Made by a program: the position numbers and the translations under genes. A stretch of 64,000 nucleotides of DNA from Pedobacter deserti (GTDB taxonomy: Bacteria; Bacteroidota; Bacteroidia; Sphingobacteriales; Sphingobacteriaceae). A model generated the notes under the pieces. That model saw nothing but the letters and a program-made list of their open reading frames with translations, searched no databases and was not told the origin of the DNA. This document shows positions 41,771 through 50,470 of the stretch, one piece after another; within the stretch, counting starts at the first letter, position 1, and each line of letters begins with the position of its first letter. The DNA is taken from NCBI RefSeq assembly GCF_024436415.1, contig NZ_JAFMZQ010000001.1, positions 2,728,001 through 2,792,000 of the forward strand. The letters run 5' to 3'.

Positions 41771-43129
41771 CTATAAAACACCGCTGCTGCCGAGCAGAAA
41801 CACCCTGGTACTTTGCCTGTAAGCACGCCCCTGTTCATTAATATATTTCAGGTCCAGATAAAAAGCCTTATAACCTTTCGACGGCAAGGTTTCGCTGACG
41901 ATAAACCGCTTTGCACCAGCGATTTTAAGAGGTCTGCTGCTCCATCTGTCGTTTCTGAAATCGCGATCGGGCGAACTGGCCTCCCACAACGTAACCTCTG
42001 TGACTTTACCGCCGCTATTGCCCACGTCGAGTTTTAAGGACGACTGCGACACGGCCGACTTCCAACTGCAAACCGGATAGTCCTTATGGTTAACTGTATA
42101 TCCGAAGAATGCGCTGAGCGCATCCGCGGCTTCCTGAAAATCACCAAGGTTATGGCCGACATTGGCTACGTATTTAAGCTGTTTGTTGCCGGAAAGTTCA
42201 TTGAAATAGTTTTTCACATTGTCAACGGGCCAGTACTCGTCGTTGGTTCCCATGATCATTAATTTAGGCATTGTCAAGACCTTCCTGTAGCTGTAGGGAT
42301 CGATCATTTGTACCAGGTCATTACTTAATCCCGAACCCATGTCCTGCACCAGGCCTAGTTTTACATAATCCTGGATCTGTGGACTATAATCGTTCCAATT
42401 GGTAATCTGGTATTTCATGCTAACAGGTATGTTGAGCATGTCAATCACCATTGGTACTATGCCTTTTACGCGGCTATCCGTGGCAGCGGTCAGCCATGTG
42501 GTCCAGCCCCTCTTTGATGCCCCGGATACGACAAATCCCTTGAGAGAATGCTGAAGCTCAGATTTCGAAAATTCCTGTACCGCATCCATGGCACGGCAGG
42601 CCGACTTAACCATGGGAAAGAGCAAAGGCCATGTGTAATCGTTGTCGGATTTGTAACGATGCAGCGTATAAGAGATCAATGCATCTTCATACAATCCGTT
42701 AAAAAGTGGCTGATTGGGCGTTTGTTTGAGCATAGAAACAATAGCCCCGTTTTGGCTGGCAATACCCGCAAACATCTTTAGTGCAGCGTCACCTGAAGAT
42801 GACCAGTTAGGCAAACCCTCCTTTCCGACGCTGCCACCGCTTATGAACAGCAGAGCATCCTCTTTTATTTTACCAGGAGGCACTAAAACTATAAGTTCGT
42901 GCTTCCAGGTTAGTGAGCGCCACTGCTGGGAAGTGAGAAGTATGCGATACGCCCTGACGCCGCCTACCTCGTAACTGTCGCGCATCTGCCACTGATAAGC
43001 GTTGTCGGCCTTGTTCACATAATGACTTAAGGCCGTGGAAGGCGTAACAGATGGCTGAGTGAAGGCAGCCTGGCAAACACCGAGCAGAAACAAACAAAGC
43101 AGGCGTATGGTACGGAGATGGAGTTTCAT
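41771..43129 (-). CDS. PhoPQ-activated pathogenicity-related (PqaA-like) secreted protein
   Basis: Alpha/beta-hydrolase-like protein of 452 residues from the ATG at 43129 (signal MKLHLRTIRLLCLFLLGVCQ); an upstream ATG at 43225 would place 32 residues before the signal. Seen: WKHELIVLVPPGKIKEDALLFISGG, nucleophile-like motif VVSGASKRGWTTWL (GxSxxG with Ser), YRKVLTMPKLMIMGTNDEYWP with an Asp, and YVANVGHNLGDF with a His, making a plausible catalytic triad. PqaA proteins are linked to antimicrobial-peptide resistance in Salmonella; here a general secreted hydrolase role is all that can be said. Divergent from the GH97 gene. Confidence 0.88.
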   Translation of the reverse strand: MKLHLRTIRLLCLFLLGVCQAAFTQPSVTPSTALSHYVNKADNAYQWQMRDSYEVGGVRAYRILLTSQQWRSLTWKHELIVLVPPGKIKEDALLFISGGSVGKEGLPNWSSSGDAALKMFAGIASQNGAIVSMLKQTPNQPLFNGLYEDALISYTLHRYKSDNDYTWPLLFPMVKSACRAMDAVQEFSKSELQHSLKGFVVSGASKRGWTTWLTAATDSRVKGIVPMVIDMLNIPVSMKYQITNWNDYSPQIQDYVKLGLVQDMGSGLSNDLVQMIDPYSYRKVLTMPKLMIMGTNDEYWPVDNVKNYFNELSGNKQLKYVANVGHNLGDFQEAADALSAFFGYTVNHKDYPVCSWKSAVSQSSLKLDVGNSGGKVTEVTLWEASSPDRDFRNDRWSSRPLKIAGAKRFIVSETLPSKGYKAFYLDLKYINEQGRAYRQSTRVFLLGSSGVL

Positions 43130-43239
43130 AACAAAACTAATGGGGCTAATAAAAGGGTAATTTAAGAATAATAAAAATGAATTGCTACCTTTAAGGCCGT
43201 GCATATCTATGCATCTATTAACCAACCAATAAACACAAA

Positions 43240-45204
43240 ATGAATTTTAACAAAAAATTGTTGCTGCTGCTGATCGCTGTTGCAGGTATTTGTACGGGCT
43301 TACAAGCCCAGAGCAAGACACAGGAGTTGTCCTCGCCGAATGGAGAAATTAAGGTATCCCTCAACATAGCCGACAGGATTTATTACACGGTTTCCTGCGA
43401 CGGCGAAACTCTTCTTGAAAAAAACCATCTTGCGCTGAATTTAAAAAACGAAACGCTGGGCAGTAACCCCAGACTGCTGAGCATGAAAAGGCTTAAAGGT
43501 AATGAGGTTCTGAAACCCTATATCGCGTTAAAGTATGCTTCCGTAAAGAACGACTACAACTCTTTGCTACTGAATTTCAAAGGAGATTACGCGGTAGAGT
43601 TCCGCGCGTTCGATGAGGGTGTAGCATACCGTTTTATAACTAAGAAGAAAGGCTCGCTAGAAATATTAAACGAAGACTTCTCTGTAAATTTCCCTGCCGA
43701 GTATGCCTTACACCTGCAACAGGCTGGCGGGTTTAAGACAGCTTACGAAGAGATATACACACATTTGGCCTCTAAAGATTGGAAGCCGGAAAATAAGATG
43801 TCTACGCTTCCTGTTCTTATCGACACGAAAAAGAAATATAAGGTACTGATCAGCGAATCTGATTTGTCTGACTATCCTTGTATGTTTTTAAAGGGCACAG
43901 GTGATAACGGCATGGCCGCAACTTTTCCTAAAGTTCCGCTTGAGTTCGGTGATGATGGCGACCGTAGTGTTAAGATCTTGAAAGAGGCCGACTATATTGC
44001 AAAAACAACCGGATCAAGGACTTTCCCGTGGCGGTATTTTGTGATTACAAAAGAGGATAAGCAGTTGTTGGAAAACACCATGACACTGAAGCTCGCTTCG
44101 AAAAGTGTGATCAAAGACCCAAGCTGGGTGAAGCCAGGTCAGGTGAGCTGGGAATGGTGGAATGACGCCTCCCCTTACGGCCCTGACGTAAACTTTGTCG
44201 CCGGTTACAACCTTGAGACTTATAAATATTATATTGATTTTGCTGCAAAGTTCGGCATGAAATACATCATCATGGATGAAGGATGGGCCAATAGCACGCG
44301 TGATCCTTACACGCCAAATCCGAAAGTTGATGTTCATGAGCTCATCCGCTACGGAAAAGAAAAAAATGTCGGCGTCGTTTTGTGGCTTACATGGCTTACT
44401 GTTCACAACAACATGGATTTGTTTAAGACCTTTAAAGACTGGGGAGTTAAGGGTGTCAAAATCGATTTTATGGATCGCAGCGATCAGTGGATGGTTAATT
44501 ACTATGAAAATGTTGCAAAAGAAGCCGCTAAACATGAGCTATTTGTTGATTTCCACGGCTCCTTTAAACCCGCGGGATTGGAATATAAATACCCGAATGT
44601 GATTTCTTACGAAGGTGTGCGGGGTATGGAGCAGATGGGTGGCTGCTATCCTGACAACAGTATTTTCCTTCCATTCATGCGAAATGCGGTCGGCCCAATG
44701 GATTACACACCGGGCGCAATGATCAGCATGCAGCCGAATGTCTATCGTGCCGAACGGCCGAATGCCGCCAGTATTGGCACAAGGGCTTATCAGCTTGCAT
44801 TGTTCGTGATTTTTGAGAGTGGATTGCAAATGCTCGCGGATAATCCGACATTGTATTATAAAAACCAGGAATGTACTGAATTTATCACTCAAGTGCCGAC
44901 TACTTGGGATGAAACAAAGGCTCTTGAAGCTACGGTGGGTGAAGTAGCTGTTGTAGCAAAACGCAAAGGGGACAAATGGTACATTGGCGGTATGACGAAT
45001 GGCAAGAAAGAGGAGCGAAATATATCGGTAGCGCTCGACTTCCTGGAAAAGGGACGTACGTACACGATGACGTACTTTGAGGACGGAATTAATGCCGGCA
45101 GACAGGCCATGGATTACAGAAAGAAAACAATACAGGTTAAAGCCGGCGACTCGATACCTGTGAAGATGGTTCGTAACGGTGGTTTTGCTGCTGTAATTAA
45201 TTAA
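43240..45204 (+). CDS. Glycoside hydrolase family 97 (alpha-glucosidase/alpha-galactosidase type)
   Basis: Exported enzyme of 654 residues (signal MNFNKKLLLLLIAVAGICTG...). GH97 layout: N-terminal beta-super-sandwich (SSPNGEIKVSLNIADRIYY), catalytic (beta/alpha)8 barrel (PGQVSWEWWND; YIIMDEGWANS; GVKGVKIDFMDRSDQWMV; FVDFHGSFKPAGLEYKYPN; SYEGVRGMEQ), C-terminal beta domain. Both inverting (SusB, Glu base) and retaining (Asp nucleophile) types exist. The Asp in KIDFMD and the Glu in YEGVRG are candidate catalytic residues, but the type cannot be decided from sequence alone. No SusC/D pair is adjacent, so it works with genes elsewhere. Confidence 0.93.
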   Translation: MNFNKKLLLLLIAVAGICTGLQAQSKTQELSSPNGEIKVSLNIADRIYYTVSCDGETLLEKNHLALNLKNETLGSNPRLLSMKRLKGNEVLKPYIALKYASVKNDYNSLLLNFKGDYAVEFRAFDEGVAYRFITKKKGSLEILNEDFSVNFPAEYALHLQQAGGFKTAYEEIYTHLASKDWKPENKMSTLPVLIDTKKKYKVLISESDLSDYPCMFLKGTGDNGMAATFPKVPLEFGDDGDRSVKILKEADYIAKTTGSRTFPWRYFVITKEDKQLLENTMTLKLASKSVIKDPSWVKPGQVSWEWWNDASPYGPDVNFVAGYNLETYKYYIDFAAKFGMKYIIMDEGWANSTRDPYTPNPKVDVHELIRYGKEKNVGVVLWLTWLTVHNNMDLFKTFKDWGVKGVKIDFMDRSDQWMVNYYENVAKEAAKHELFVDFHGSFKPAGLEYKYPNVISYEGVRGMEQMGGCYPDNSIFLPFMRNAVGPMDYTPGAMISMQPNVYRAERPNAASIGTRAYQLALFVIFESGLQMLADNPTLYYKNQECTEFITQVPTTWDETKALEATVGEVAVVAKRKGDKWYIGGMTNGKKEERNISVALDFLEKGRTYTMTYFEDGINAGRQAMDYRKKTIQVKAGDSIPVKMVRNGGFAAVIN

Positions 45205-45221
45205 GCAAAAGAAACTCTCTG

Positions 45222-45248
45222 GAAGGCCCTTGAAACGGGGCCTTCTTT
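45222..45248 (+). terminator. Intrinsic terminator of the GH97 gene
   Basis: GAAGGCCC / GGGCCTTC (45222-45229 / 45238-45245) with 8-base loop, then TTTATTT. The convergent gene ends 3 bases further, so the hairpin also separates the two genes. Confidence 0.85.
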
Positions 45249-45250
45249 AT

Positions 45251-45781
45251 TTATAGAGATTCAATTTCTTTCATGTATTGGACATAGGCATCCTTGTAGG
45301 TCATTTGTTTTGGTTGCTGTTTCTCTATAAAACTCTTAAAATCCTCAAGGTCGTTCTCAGTCCAGCCAAGCCTCACAAATAGCATTTTATCATCATCCCA
45401 ATGATCCAGGTTTACCTTTATGGCTTCTAACTTCTTATAAAGGAGAACACCTGTACGAAAATCTTGGTACGCAGGCGTTGTTTTGAACAAAGTGATAAAC
45501 TCTATAATAGTGCGGTATGTCGCAGGCTTGCCTTTCCGCACCTGCTCAACAAGCAGTGCAGCCAAAACCGGTGCTTTTAGTATTTCAGCATCAATACTAT
45601 CGAGTTTGACAGAACCACGTATGATCTGTATATCTTTCTGAAACAGGGAATCTGAGGGTTTGGCAGCGTACCGGGCAAAATATGGTTCCTGATCTAGCAC
45701 GGCACTAGTGTAGCTAACCTGTGCAAATCCGGTTGTAGTAAATATTAAAAGAAGTATCTGGAACAAAAAACATTTCATCAC
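45251..45781 (-). CDS. Secreted protein of unknown function (176 aa)
   Basis: Exported protein with a signal peptide (MMKCFLFQILLLIFTTTGFAQ). The mature part is mainly helical with many charged residues (SLFQKDIQIIRGSVKLDSIDAE; GWTENDLEDFKSFIEKQQPK) and no Cys. I recognise no family. It ends just past the GH97 terminator on the opposite strand and stands alone. The frame is intact with normal composition, so it is probably a real gene. Confidence 0.75.
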   Translation of the reverse strand: MMKCFLFQILLLIFTTTGFAQVSYTSAVLDQEPYFARYAAKPSDSLFQKDIQIIRGSVKLDSIDAEILKAPVLAALLVEQVRKGKPATYRTIIEFITLFKTTPAYQDFRTGVLLYKKLEAIKVNLDHWDDDKMLFVRLGWTENDLEDFKSFIEKQQPKQMTYKDAYVQYMKEIESL

Positions 45782-45880
45782 TCAAAGTTAAACATTAAGT
45801 ATGTAGATTAGCATCTACCCGGAGATTCAATTTATGTTTTGCCGGGTTCGATAAAAGACCGTACTTTAGGCGTGTAGCAT

Positions 45881-46384
45881 GTGCTTCTTAAAACTGTGGA
45901 GATTGATAAGTATATAGAGAGTGGAGTAATTGAAAGTTACTTACTTGGTTCGGCATCCGACAAGGAAATTGAGGAATTGATGCATCTTAAGGAAAGATTC
46001 CCTCAAGTAGCTTTGGCTATGGAGGAGATTGAAGCAGATATAAGTCATATTACTATGAATTTGGGAGTACCTCCGCCTCCGTCTACCTTCAATAAAATTG
46101 AAGACCGCGTTAATGAACTTATTCAGACTCCATTCAGCCCATATCCTGACGGTCGGAGTAAAGACCACAGGAGCAACACGAATTCCAGGGAGAACTATAT
46201 TGAGGTTGAAGGCAACTCCAGTCATATGCGTGTGCATAAAATTTGGCGCTGGCTGTTCCTCATTGTTTTTTTGCTAGGCAAGATATTCCTGGCTTTTGCG
46301 ATATATTTTTATCTGGAGAGCAGACAATACGAGCAACGTGTGCAGGAATTAAAACAGGAACTGCTTCGAATGGAACAGAAATAA
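45881..46384 (+). CDS. Orphan anti-sigma-factor-like membrane protein
   Basis: Protein of 167 residues with GTG start at 45881; a second GTG at 45896 (VEIDKYIESGV) would fit the family better. The N-terminal zone YIESGVIESYLLGSASDKEIEEL is the typical start of RskA/anti-sigma K-like cytoplasmic domains in Bacteroidota. A membrane helix (about 122-144, WRWLFLIVFLLGKIFLAFAIYF) follows a polar linker, then a short coiled coil (QRVQELKQELLRMEQK). The family's usual C-terminal periplasmic domain is missing, and no sigma gene is adjacent. A sigma factor encoded elsewhere is the likely partner. Confidence 0.72.
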   Translation: MLLKTVEIDKYIESGVIESYLLGSASDKEIEELMHLKERFPQVALAMEEIEADISHITMNLGVPPPPSTFNKIEDRVNELIQTPFSPYPDGRSKDHRSNTNSRENYIEVEGNSSHMRVHKIWRWLFLIVFLLGKIFLAFAIYFYLESRQYEQRVQELKQELLRMEQK

Positions 46385-46414
46385 AAAAAGGCAGCACCTT
46401 AGGTGCTGCCTTTT
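46385..46414. terminator. Bidirectional terminator
   Basis: AAAGGCAGCACC-TTA-GGTGCTGCCTTT (perfect stem, 3-base loop), with A-run on the left and T-run on the right. It directly follows the stop of the anti-sigma-like gene and lies 16 bases from the end of the convergent Hsp20 gene, serving both. Confidence 0.9.
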
Positions 46415-46429
46415 ATGTCAAGCTGGTTT

Positions 46430-46861
46430 TTAAGAAACCTTAATATCCCGCACCTGTGACTGACTGTTTTCTTTGCCAATAGAAATACGGAGTATACCAT
46501 CCTGATAATGGGCTTCGATACTGTCCGTATTTACGCTTTCAGGTAACACAAAAGATCTTGAAAATGAGGTATACTCAAATTCTTTCCGGGTGAAATTCTT
46601 CTTTTCTTCTGTCTCGGCCTGTTTTTTATCTGACGATATCGTCAACGTATTCTTGATAAGGTTGATCTGAAAATCTTCTTTCCCGATACCCGGAGCTGCA
46701 AGTTCAATTTTATAACCTTGCTCATCTTCCAGAATGTTTACGCCAGGCACTTTATTTACGGTCAGATTTTTATTTATCGCTTCGCTAAACAAAGAATCGA
46801 ATACATTGTTGAAATAAGGTGCGGTGTTTCTGGTACGGTTGTTAAATTTTACTAGTGTCAT
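46430..46861 (-). CDS. Small heat-shock protein (Hsp20/alpha-crystallin)
   Basis: ATP-independent chaperone of 143 residues that binds unfolding proteins. The alpha-crystallin domain spans about 35-135: VNILEDEQGYKIELAAPGIGKEDFQINL, LTISSDKKQ, the loop RKEFEYTSFSRSFVLPESVNTDSIEAHYQDGILRISI with the conserved A-x-x-x-G-x-L core. The N-terminus resembles other Bacteroidota Hsp20 (MTLVKFNNRTRN...FNNVFDSLF), where hydrophobic F residues mediate oligomerisation. It is a single gene; regulation by heat cannot be seen. Confidence 0.95.
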   Translation of the reverse strand: MTLVKFNNRTRNTAPYFNNVFDSLFSEAINKNLTVNKVPGVNILEDEQGYKIELAAPGIGKEDFQINLIKNTLTISSDKKQAETEEKKNFTRKEFEYTSFSRSFVLPESVNTDSIEAHYQDGILRISIGKENSQSQVRDIKVS

Positions 46862-46936
46862 CGTTTATTCTTATTAAGTTTCAATTTTATTATCTACCTA
46901 CAACTTTAGTCAACTCTTATACCAACAAGCTTTTCT

Positions 46937-47434
46937 ATGATTTTTGAGACAATTTGGCGTAAAAAACGAAAACAACAAGACAAAACGACAGAAGAAAGTA
47001 CGGAGATCGATGTAGACACATTCAAGTATAAGACTACGATAGAAACCCGGTTTGCGGATTTTGATATGATGGGGCATGTAAATAACGCCGCGTATTTCAC
47101 TTTCATGGAAATCGCCCGAAGCAAATATTGGAAACAGGCAATACAATGGGATTGGAAAACGACAGGGGTTATTATAGCCCGGGCAAGCCTCGATTACATT
47201 GTTCCAATTCTGCCTGACGACAAGATCAGCATATATGTGCGCACATCGAAAATAGGAAATACAAGTTTTGAGTTAGAATACCTCTTCGTAAAGCAGAAGA
47301 ACAACGATGAGGTCATATGCAGTAAAGGAAAAACCGTCTGTGTAGCCTTCAGCTATGTGCAGAACGCACCAGTGCAAATACCTCATAACGAAAGAAATAA
47401 GATGCTGATTTTTGAGCAGCTAAACGAACACTAA
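46937..47434 (+). CDS. Acyl-CoA thioesterase (hot-dog fold)
   Basis: Single-domain 4HBT-type thioesterase of 165 residues, cytoplasmic. The active-site motif RFADFDMMGHVNNAAYFTFMEIAR (about 40-62) contains the catalytic Asp and the HVNN pattern shared with YbgC/FadM-type enzymes; GVIIARASLDYIVPILPDD and YVRTSKIGNTSFELEYLF complete the fold. It removes CoA from acyl-CoA; the acyl length is unknown. A charged N-terminal extension (RKKRKQQDKTTEEST) is unusual but not diagnostic. Its last 4 bases overlap the end of the convergent oxidase gene. Confidence 0.9.
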   Translation: MIFETIWRKKRKQQDKTTEESTEIDVDTFKYKTTIETRFADFDMMGHVNNAAYFTFMEIARSKYWKQAIQWDWKTTGVIIARASLDYIVPILPDDKISIYVRTSKIGNTSFELEYLFVKQKNNDEVICSKGKTVCVAFSYVQNAPVQIPHNERNKMLIFEQLNEH

Positions 47435-48828
47435 AAGATCTTTCCCGGGTTAAGGATATGATTAGGATCGAATACGCTCTTAATAGCCCTCATAATTCCG
47501 AGGTGTACTTCAGAGTACTTGATCGGCATATATTCTTTTTGAACAAGCCCGATACCATGCTCGCCGGATATAGTTCCGCCTAATGCCGTTGTGAGTTTAA
47601 AAATCTCTGCGATACCATCTTTTAATTTCTCCTTCCAGTCGGAATCACTCATGCCAGCCTTGATAATATTTACATGCAGATTTCCGTCGCCGGCATGTCC
47701 GTAACAAATACTATCGAATCCATATCGACTGCCCGTTTCCTTTATTCCCTTAATAAGTTCGGGAAGAGCTGCCCGAGGCACCACAGTATCCTCTTCTTTG
47801 TAAACGGAGTTAGATTTGACTGATTCAGCCATCGTACGACGCATACGCCACAACTCCTCTTTTTGCATAGCAGTATCTGCGAATAACACGTTACTGCAGC
47901 CAAATGCTTCGAGCACCTCGTTTACCCTATCACAATCTTGAAAGATGTTGTCCATATTGTCACCATCCAGCTCTATAAGTAAATAAGCTTCCACCCCGGG
48001 GTTAACGTCAAAGCGGATATCGTCGTAGCGGATCACCCATTCAACCCCTTTTCGTTCCATGAATTCTAGCGCCGAAGGGGTCACACCAGCTCTGAATATC
48101 GCCGAAACTGCCGCACACGCCGTTTCGTTCCCGGAGAATTCTGCGAGCATGAGCACGCTTTGCTGATGCTTCGGAATCAGTTTGGTCACAATCTTCGTTA
48201 CGATACCCAATGTGCCTTCCGATCCGATCATTAATTGTGTAAGATTATATCCCGAAGCATACTTCAGCGTATTGGCCCCAGTCCAGATAATCTCCCCCGA
48301 AGGCAGTACTACCTCCAGATTTAGAATATACTCCCGGATAGTGCCATATTTTACCACGCGCGGTCCACCGGAACAATGCGCCACGTTTCCACCTATGAAG
48401 CAGGACCCTTTACTGGACGGGTCTACAGGATAAAGCAAACCGTGCTCCGCTACTGCATTTATAAATTCTTCAGTGATAACGCCCGGTTCAACAACAGCTT
48501 GCAGATTTGCCGTATCTATATTTATGATATTTTTAAAGCGCTCCATAGAAAGCAGGATACCGCCATGTATTGGCAAAGCGCCGCCACTCAGCCCTGTACC
48601 TCCCCCTCTCGGGGTCAGAGGAATGTTGTAAAGATTACATAGTTTGAGTAAAGCGGCAATCACCTCGGGAGTTTCAGCCTTCACCACTACTTCCGGACGA
48701 TATTTCAGATCTTCTGTTTCATCCTGTGCATATTTTTCAAGTGATTCATCATCTACAAAGACATTGGCAGTTCCTGCAGTATGACGAATTTTTTCAAGAA
48801 TTTCCTCGGTGACGGAGTTGTATAGCAT
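47431..48828 (-). CDS. FAD-linked (S)-2-hydroxy-acid oxidase, GlcD/D-lactate dehydrogenase type
   Basis: Flavoprotein of 465 residues, cytoplasmic. FAD-binding PCMH domain: TPRGGGTGLSGGALPIHGGILL (about 76-97) and VDPSSKGSCFIGGNVAHCSGGPRVV; C-terminal FAD oxidase domain: CYGHAGDGNLHVNI (metal-binding His) and SGEHGIGLVQKEYM. It oxidises glycolate, D-lactate or a related 2-hydroxy acid; the substrate cannot be told. It begins 5 bases behind the folB gene on the same strand, so they are transcribed together. Confidence 0.93.
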   Translation of the reverse strand: MLYNSVTEEILEKIRHTAGTANVFVDDESLEKYAQDETEDLKYRPEVVVKAETPEVIAALLKLCNLYNIPLTPRGGGTGLSGGALPIHGGILLSMERFKNIINIDTANLQAVVEPGVITEEFINAVAEHGLLYPVDPSSKGSCFIGGNVAHCSGGPRVVKYGTIREYILNLEVVLPSGEIIWTGANTLKYASGYNLTQLMIGSEGTLGIVTKIVTKLIPKHQQSVLMLAEFSGNETACAAVSAIFRAGVTPSALEFMERKGVEWVIRYDDIRFDVNPGVEAYLLIELDGDNMDNIFQDCDRVNEVLEAFGCSNVLFADTAMQKEELWRMRRTMAESVKSNSVYKEEDTVVPRAALPELIKGIKETGSRYGFDSICYGHAGDGNLHVNIIKAGMSDSDWKEKLKDGIAEIFKLTTALGGTISGEHGIGLVQKEYMPIKYSEVHLGIMRAIKSVFDPNHILNPGKIF

Positions 48829-48833
48829 GATAT

Positions 48834-49211
48834 TCAGTTGTTGTCTGAACAGTATTTTAATTGTACGAAAGAGTGTCCAACCTGCCCTGGCATCGGCGGA
48901 CTCAGCTTTTTAATACTGACTTCAGCAGTGCGTAAAAAGGGATAACCAGAGATTACACGATCTATAATCCTGCGTACAACGGTCTCAAGCATCTTCTGAG
49001 TCCGCTGCATCTCTTCAATAATAATATTATTAAGAACCTCATAGTTTACAGTCTGCTCTATATCCTCTGTGTCGCCTTTAGGGACAAAATTGACCACTAT
49101 GTCGACACTGAAATAGATCCCCGTAAGCTGTTCCTCAGGATAAAAGCCGTGATAGGCATAACACTTTACATCGCGCAGGGCGACAGTTTGGGTAAAATTT
49201 TGCGAATTCAT
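48834..49211 (-). CDS. folB: Dihydroneopterin aldolase
   Basis: Folate-pathway enzyme that cleaves dihydroneopterin to 6-hydroxymethyl-dihydropterin. The ATG at 49211 gives 125 residues, normal for the family; an ATG at 49259 would overlap the divergent acyl-CoA dehydrogenase start. Family motif: VALRDVKCYAYHGFYPEEQLTG (about 9-30, Tyr/His/Gly and Glu) and the C-terminal VSIKKLSPPMPGQVGHSFVQL with the catalytic Lys. It is followed directly by the FAD-oxidase gene. Confidence 0.93.
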   Translation of the reverse strand: MNSQNFTQTVALRDVKCYAYHGFYPEEQLTGIYFSVDIVVNFVPKGDTEDIEQTVNYEVLNNIIIEEMQRTQKMLETVVRRIIDRVISGYPFLRTAEVSIKKLSPPMPGQVGHSFVQLKYCSDNN

Positions 49212-49251
49212 TAACTTTGGCTGGTACCGACCAGCCAAATATAGCTTAAAA

Positions 49252-50442
49252 ATGAACATTCACACAAAAAAAGACCTGTACGAATCGCCCGATTACTATG
49301 CTCTCGATGATCTACTATCCCAGGAACATAAAATGGTAAGATCCTCAGCACGCGAATGGGTAAAAAAAGCACTCAGCCCCATAATTGAAGATTATGCCCA
49401 GCGTGCGGAATTCCCAAAGCAACTGATTGATGGCCTGGCAGATCTTGGAGCATTTGGACCAACAATACCTGCTGAATACGGCGGAGCAGAACTTGACTAT
49501 ATATCGTACGGGATTTTGATGCAGGAGATCGAGCGGGGTGATTCGGGCATCCGGTCGACGGCATCGGTGCAGGGCTCTCTTGTGATGTATCCGATATTCA
49601 GGTATGGTACAGAAGAGCAGCGCAGGAAATACCTTCCGGCACTTGCCAGCGGAAAGCTAATGGGCTGTTTTGGGCTAACCGAGCCTGACCATGGATCTAA
49701 CCCTGGCGGAATGATCAGCCGAATTTCAGATCAGGGTGACTATTATCTTCTCAATGGTGCAAAGATGTGGATCTCTAACGCTCCATTTGCCGATATTGCG
49801 ATTGTATGGGCGAAAGATGAACAAGGAAAAGTTAGAGGAATGATACTGGAGCGTGGCATGCAAGGATTTTCAACACCAGAAACTCATGGCAAATGGAGTT
49901 TGCGCGCTTCGGCTACAGGTGAACTGGTTTTTGATCAGGTCCGGGTTCCAAAAGAAAATATCCTCCCCGACACCATCGGTTTGAAGGGCCCGCTCGACTG
50001 TCTAAACCAGGCCCGCTTTGGAATCGCCTGGGGTGCCATAGGTGCTGCAATGGATTGCTATAATACCGCTTTGAGATATGCGAAGGAACGCCTGCAGTTT
50101 GGCCGCCCTATAGGCAGCTTTCAATTGCAGCAAAGGAAACTTGCCGAGATGATCACCGAAATCACTAAAGCCCAGCTTATGGTTTGGCGGCTCGGGATTT
50201 TAAAAAACGAAGGGCGCGCCACTCCTGAACAAATATCGATGGCAAAACGTAACAGTGTGGAAATGGCGCTTGACGTCGCCAGAAATGCCAGACAGATCCT
50301 GGGCGGGATGGGGATCACGGGTGAGTTCTCAGTGATGCGTCACATGATGAACCTCGAGTCGGTTGTTACTTACGAAGGCACACACGATATTCATCTGTTA
50401 ATTACGGGAATGGATATTACAGGATTGAACGCTTTCAAGTAA
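49252..50442 (+). CDS. Acyl-CoA dehydrogenase, glutaryl-CoA dehydrogenase type
   Basis: FAD enzyme of 396 residues catalysing alpha,beta-dehydrogenation; glutaryl-CoA dehydrogenase also decarboxylates to crotonyl-CoA in lysine/tryptophan breakdown. Motifs: MGCFGLTEPDHGSNPGGM and YYLLNGAKMWISNAPFADIA (FAD/CoA), LRFASATGE-type LRASATGELVFDQVRVP, RFGIAWGAIGAAMDCYNTALRYAKERLQFG and catalytic base Glu in SVVTYEGTHDIHLL. The GCDH subgroup traits RGDSGIRSTASVQGSLVM and the Arg in RASATG-like loop fit. Divergent from folB across 40 bases. Confidence 0.9.
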   Translation: MNIHTKKDLYESPDYYALDDLLSQEHKMVRSSAREWVKKALSPIIEDYAQRAEFPKQLIDGLADLGAFGPTIPAEYGGAELDYISYGILMQEIERGDSGIRSTASVQGSLVMYPIFRYGTEEQRRKYLPALASGKLMGCFGLTEPDHGSNPGGMISRISDQGDYYLLNGAKMWISNAPFADIAIVWAKDEQGKVRGMILERGMQGFSTPETHGKWSLRASATGELVFDQVRVPKENILPDTIGLKGPLDCLNQARFGIAWGAIGAAMDCYNTALRYAKERLQFGRPIGSFQLQQRKLAEMITEITKAQLMVWRLGILKNEGRATPEQISMAKRNSVEMALDVARNARQILGGMGITGEFSVMRHMMNLESVVTYEGTHDIHLLITGMDITGLNAFK

Positions 50443-50470
50443 TTTATTAAATTAGCAATTTCTGATTTGT

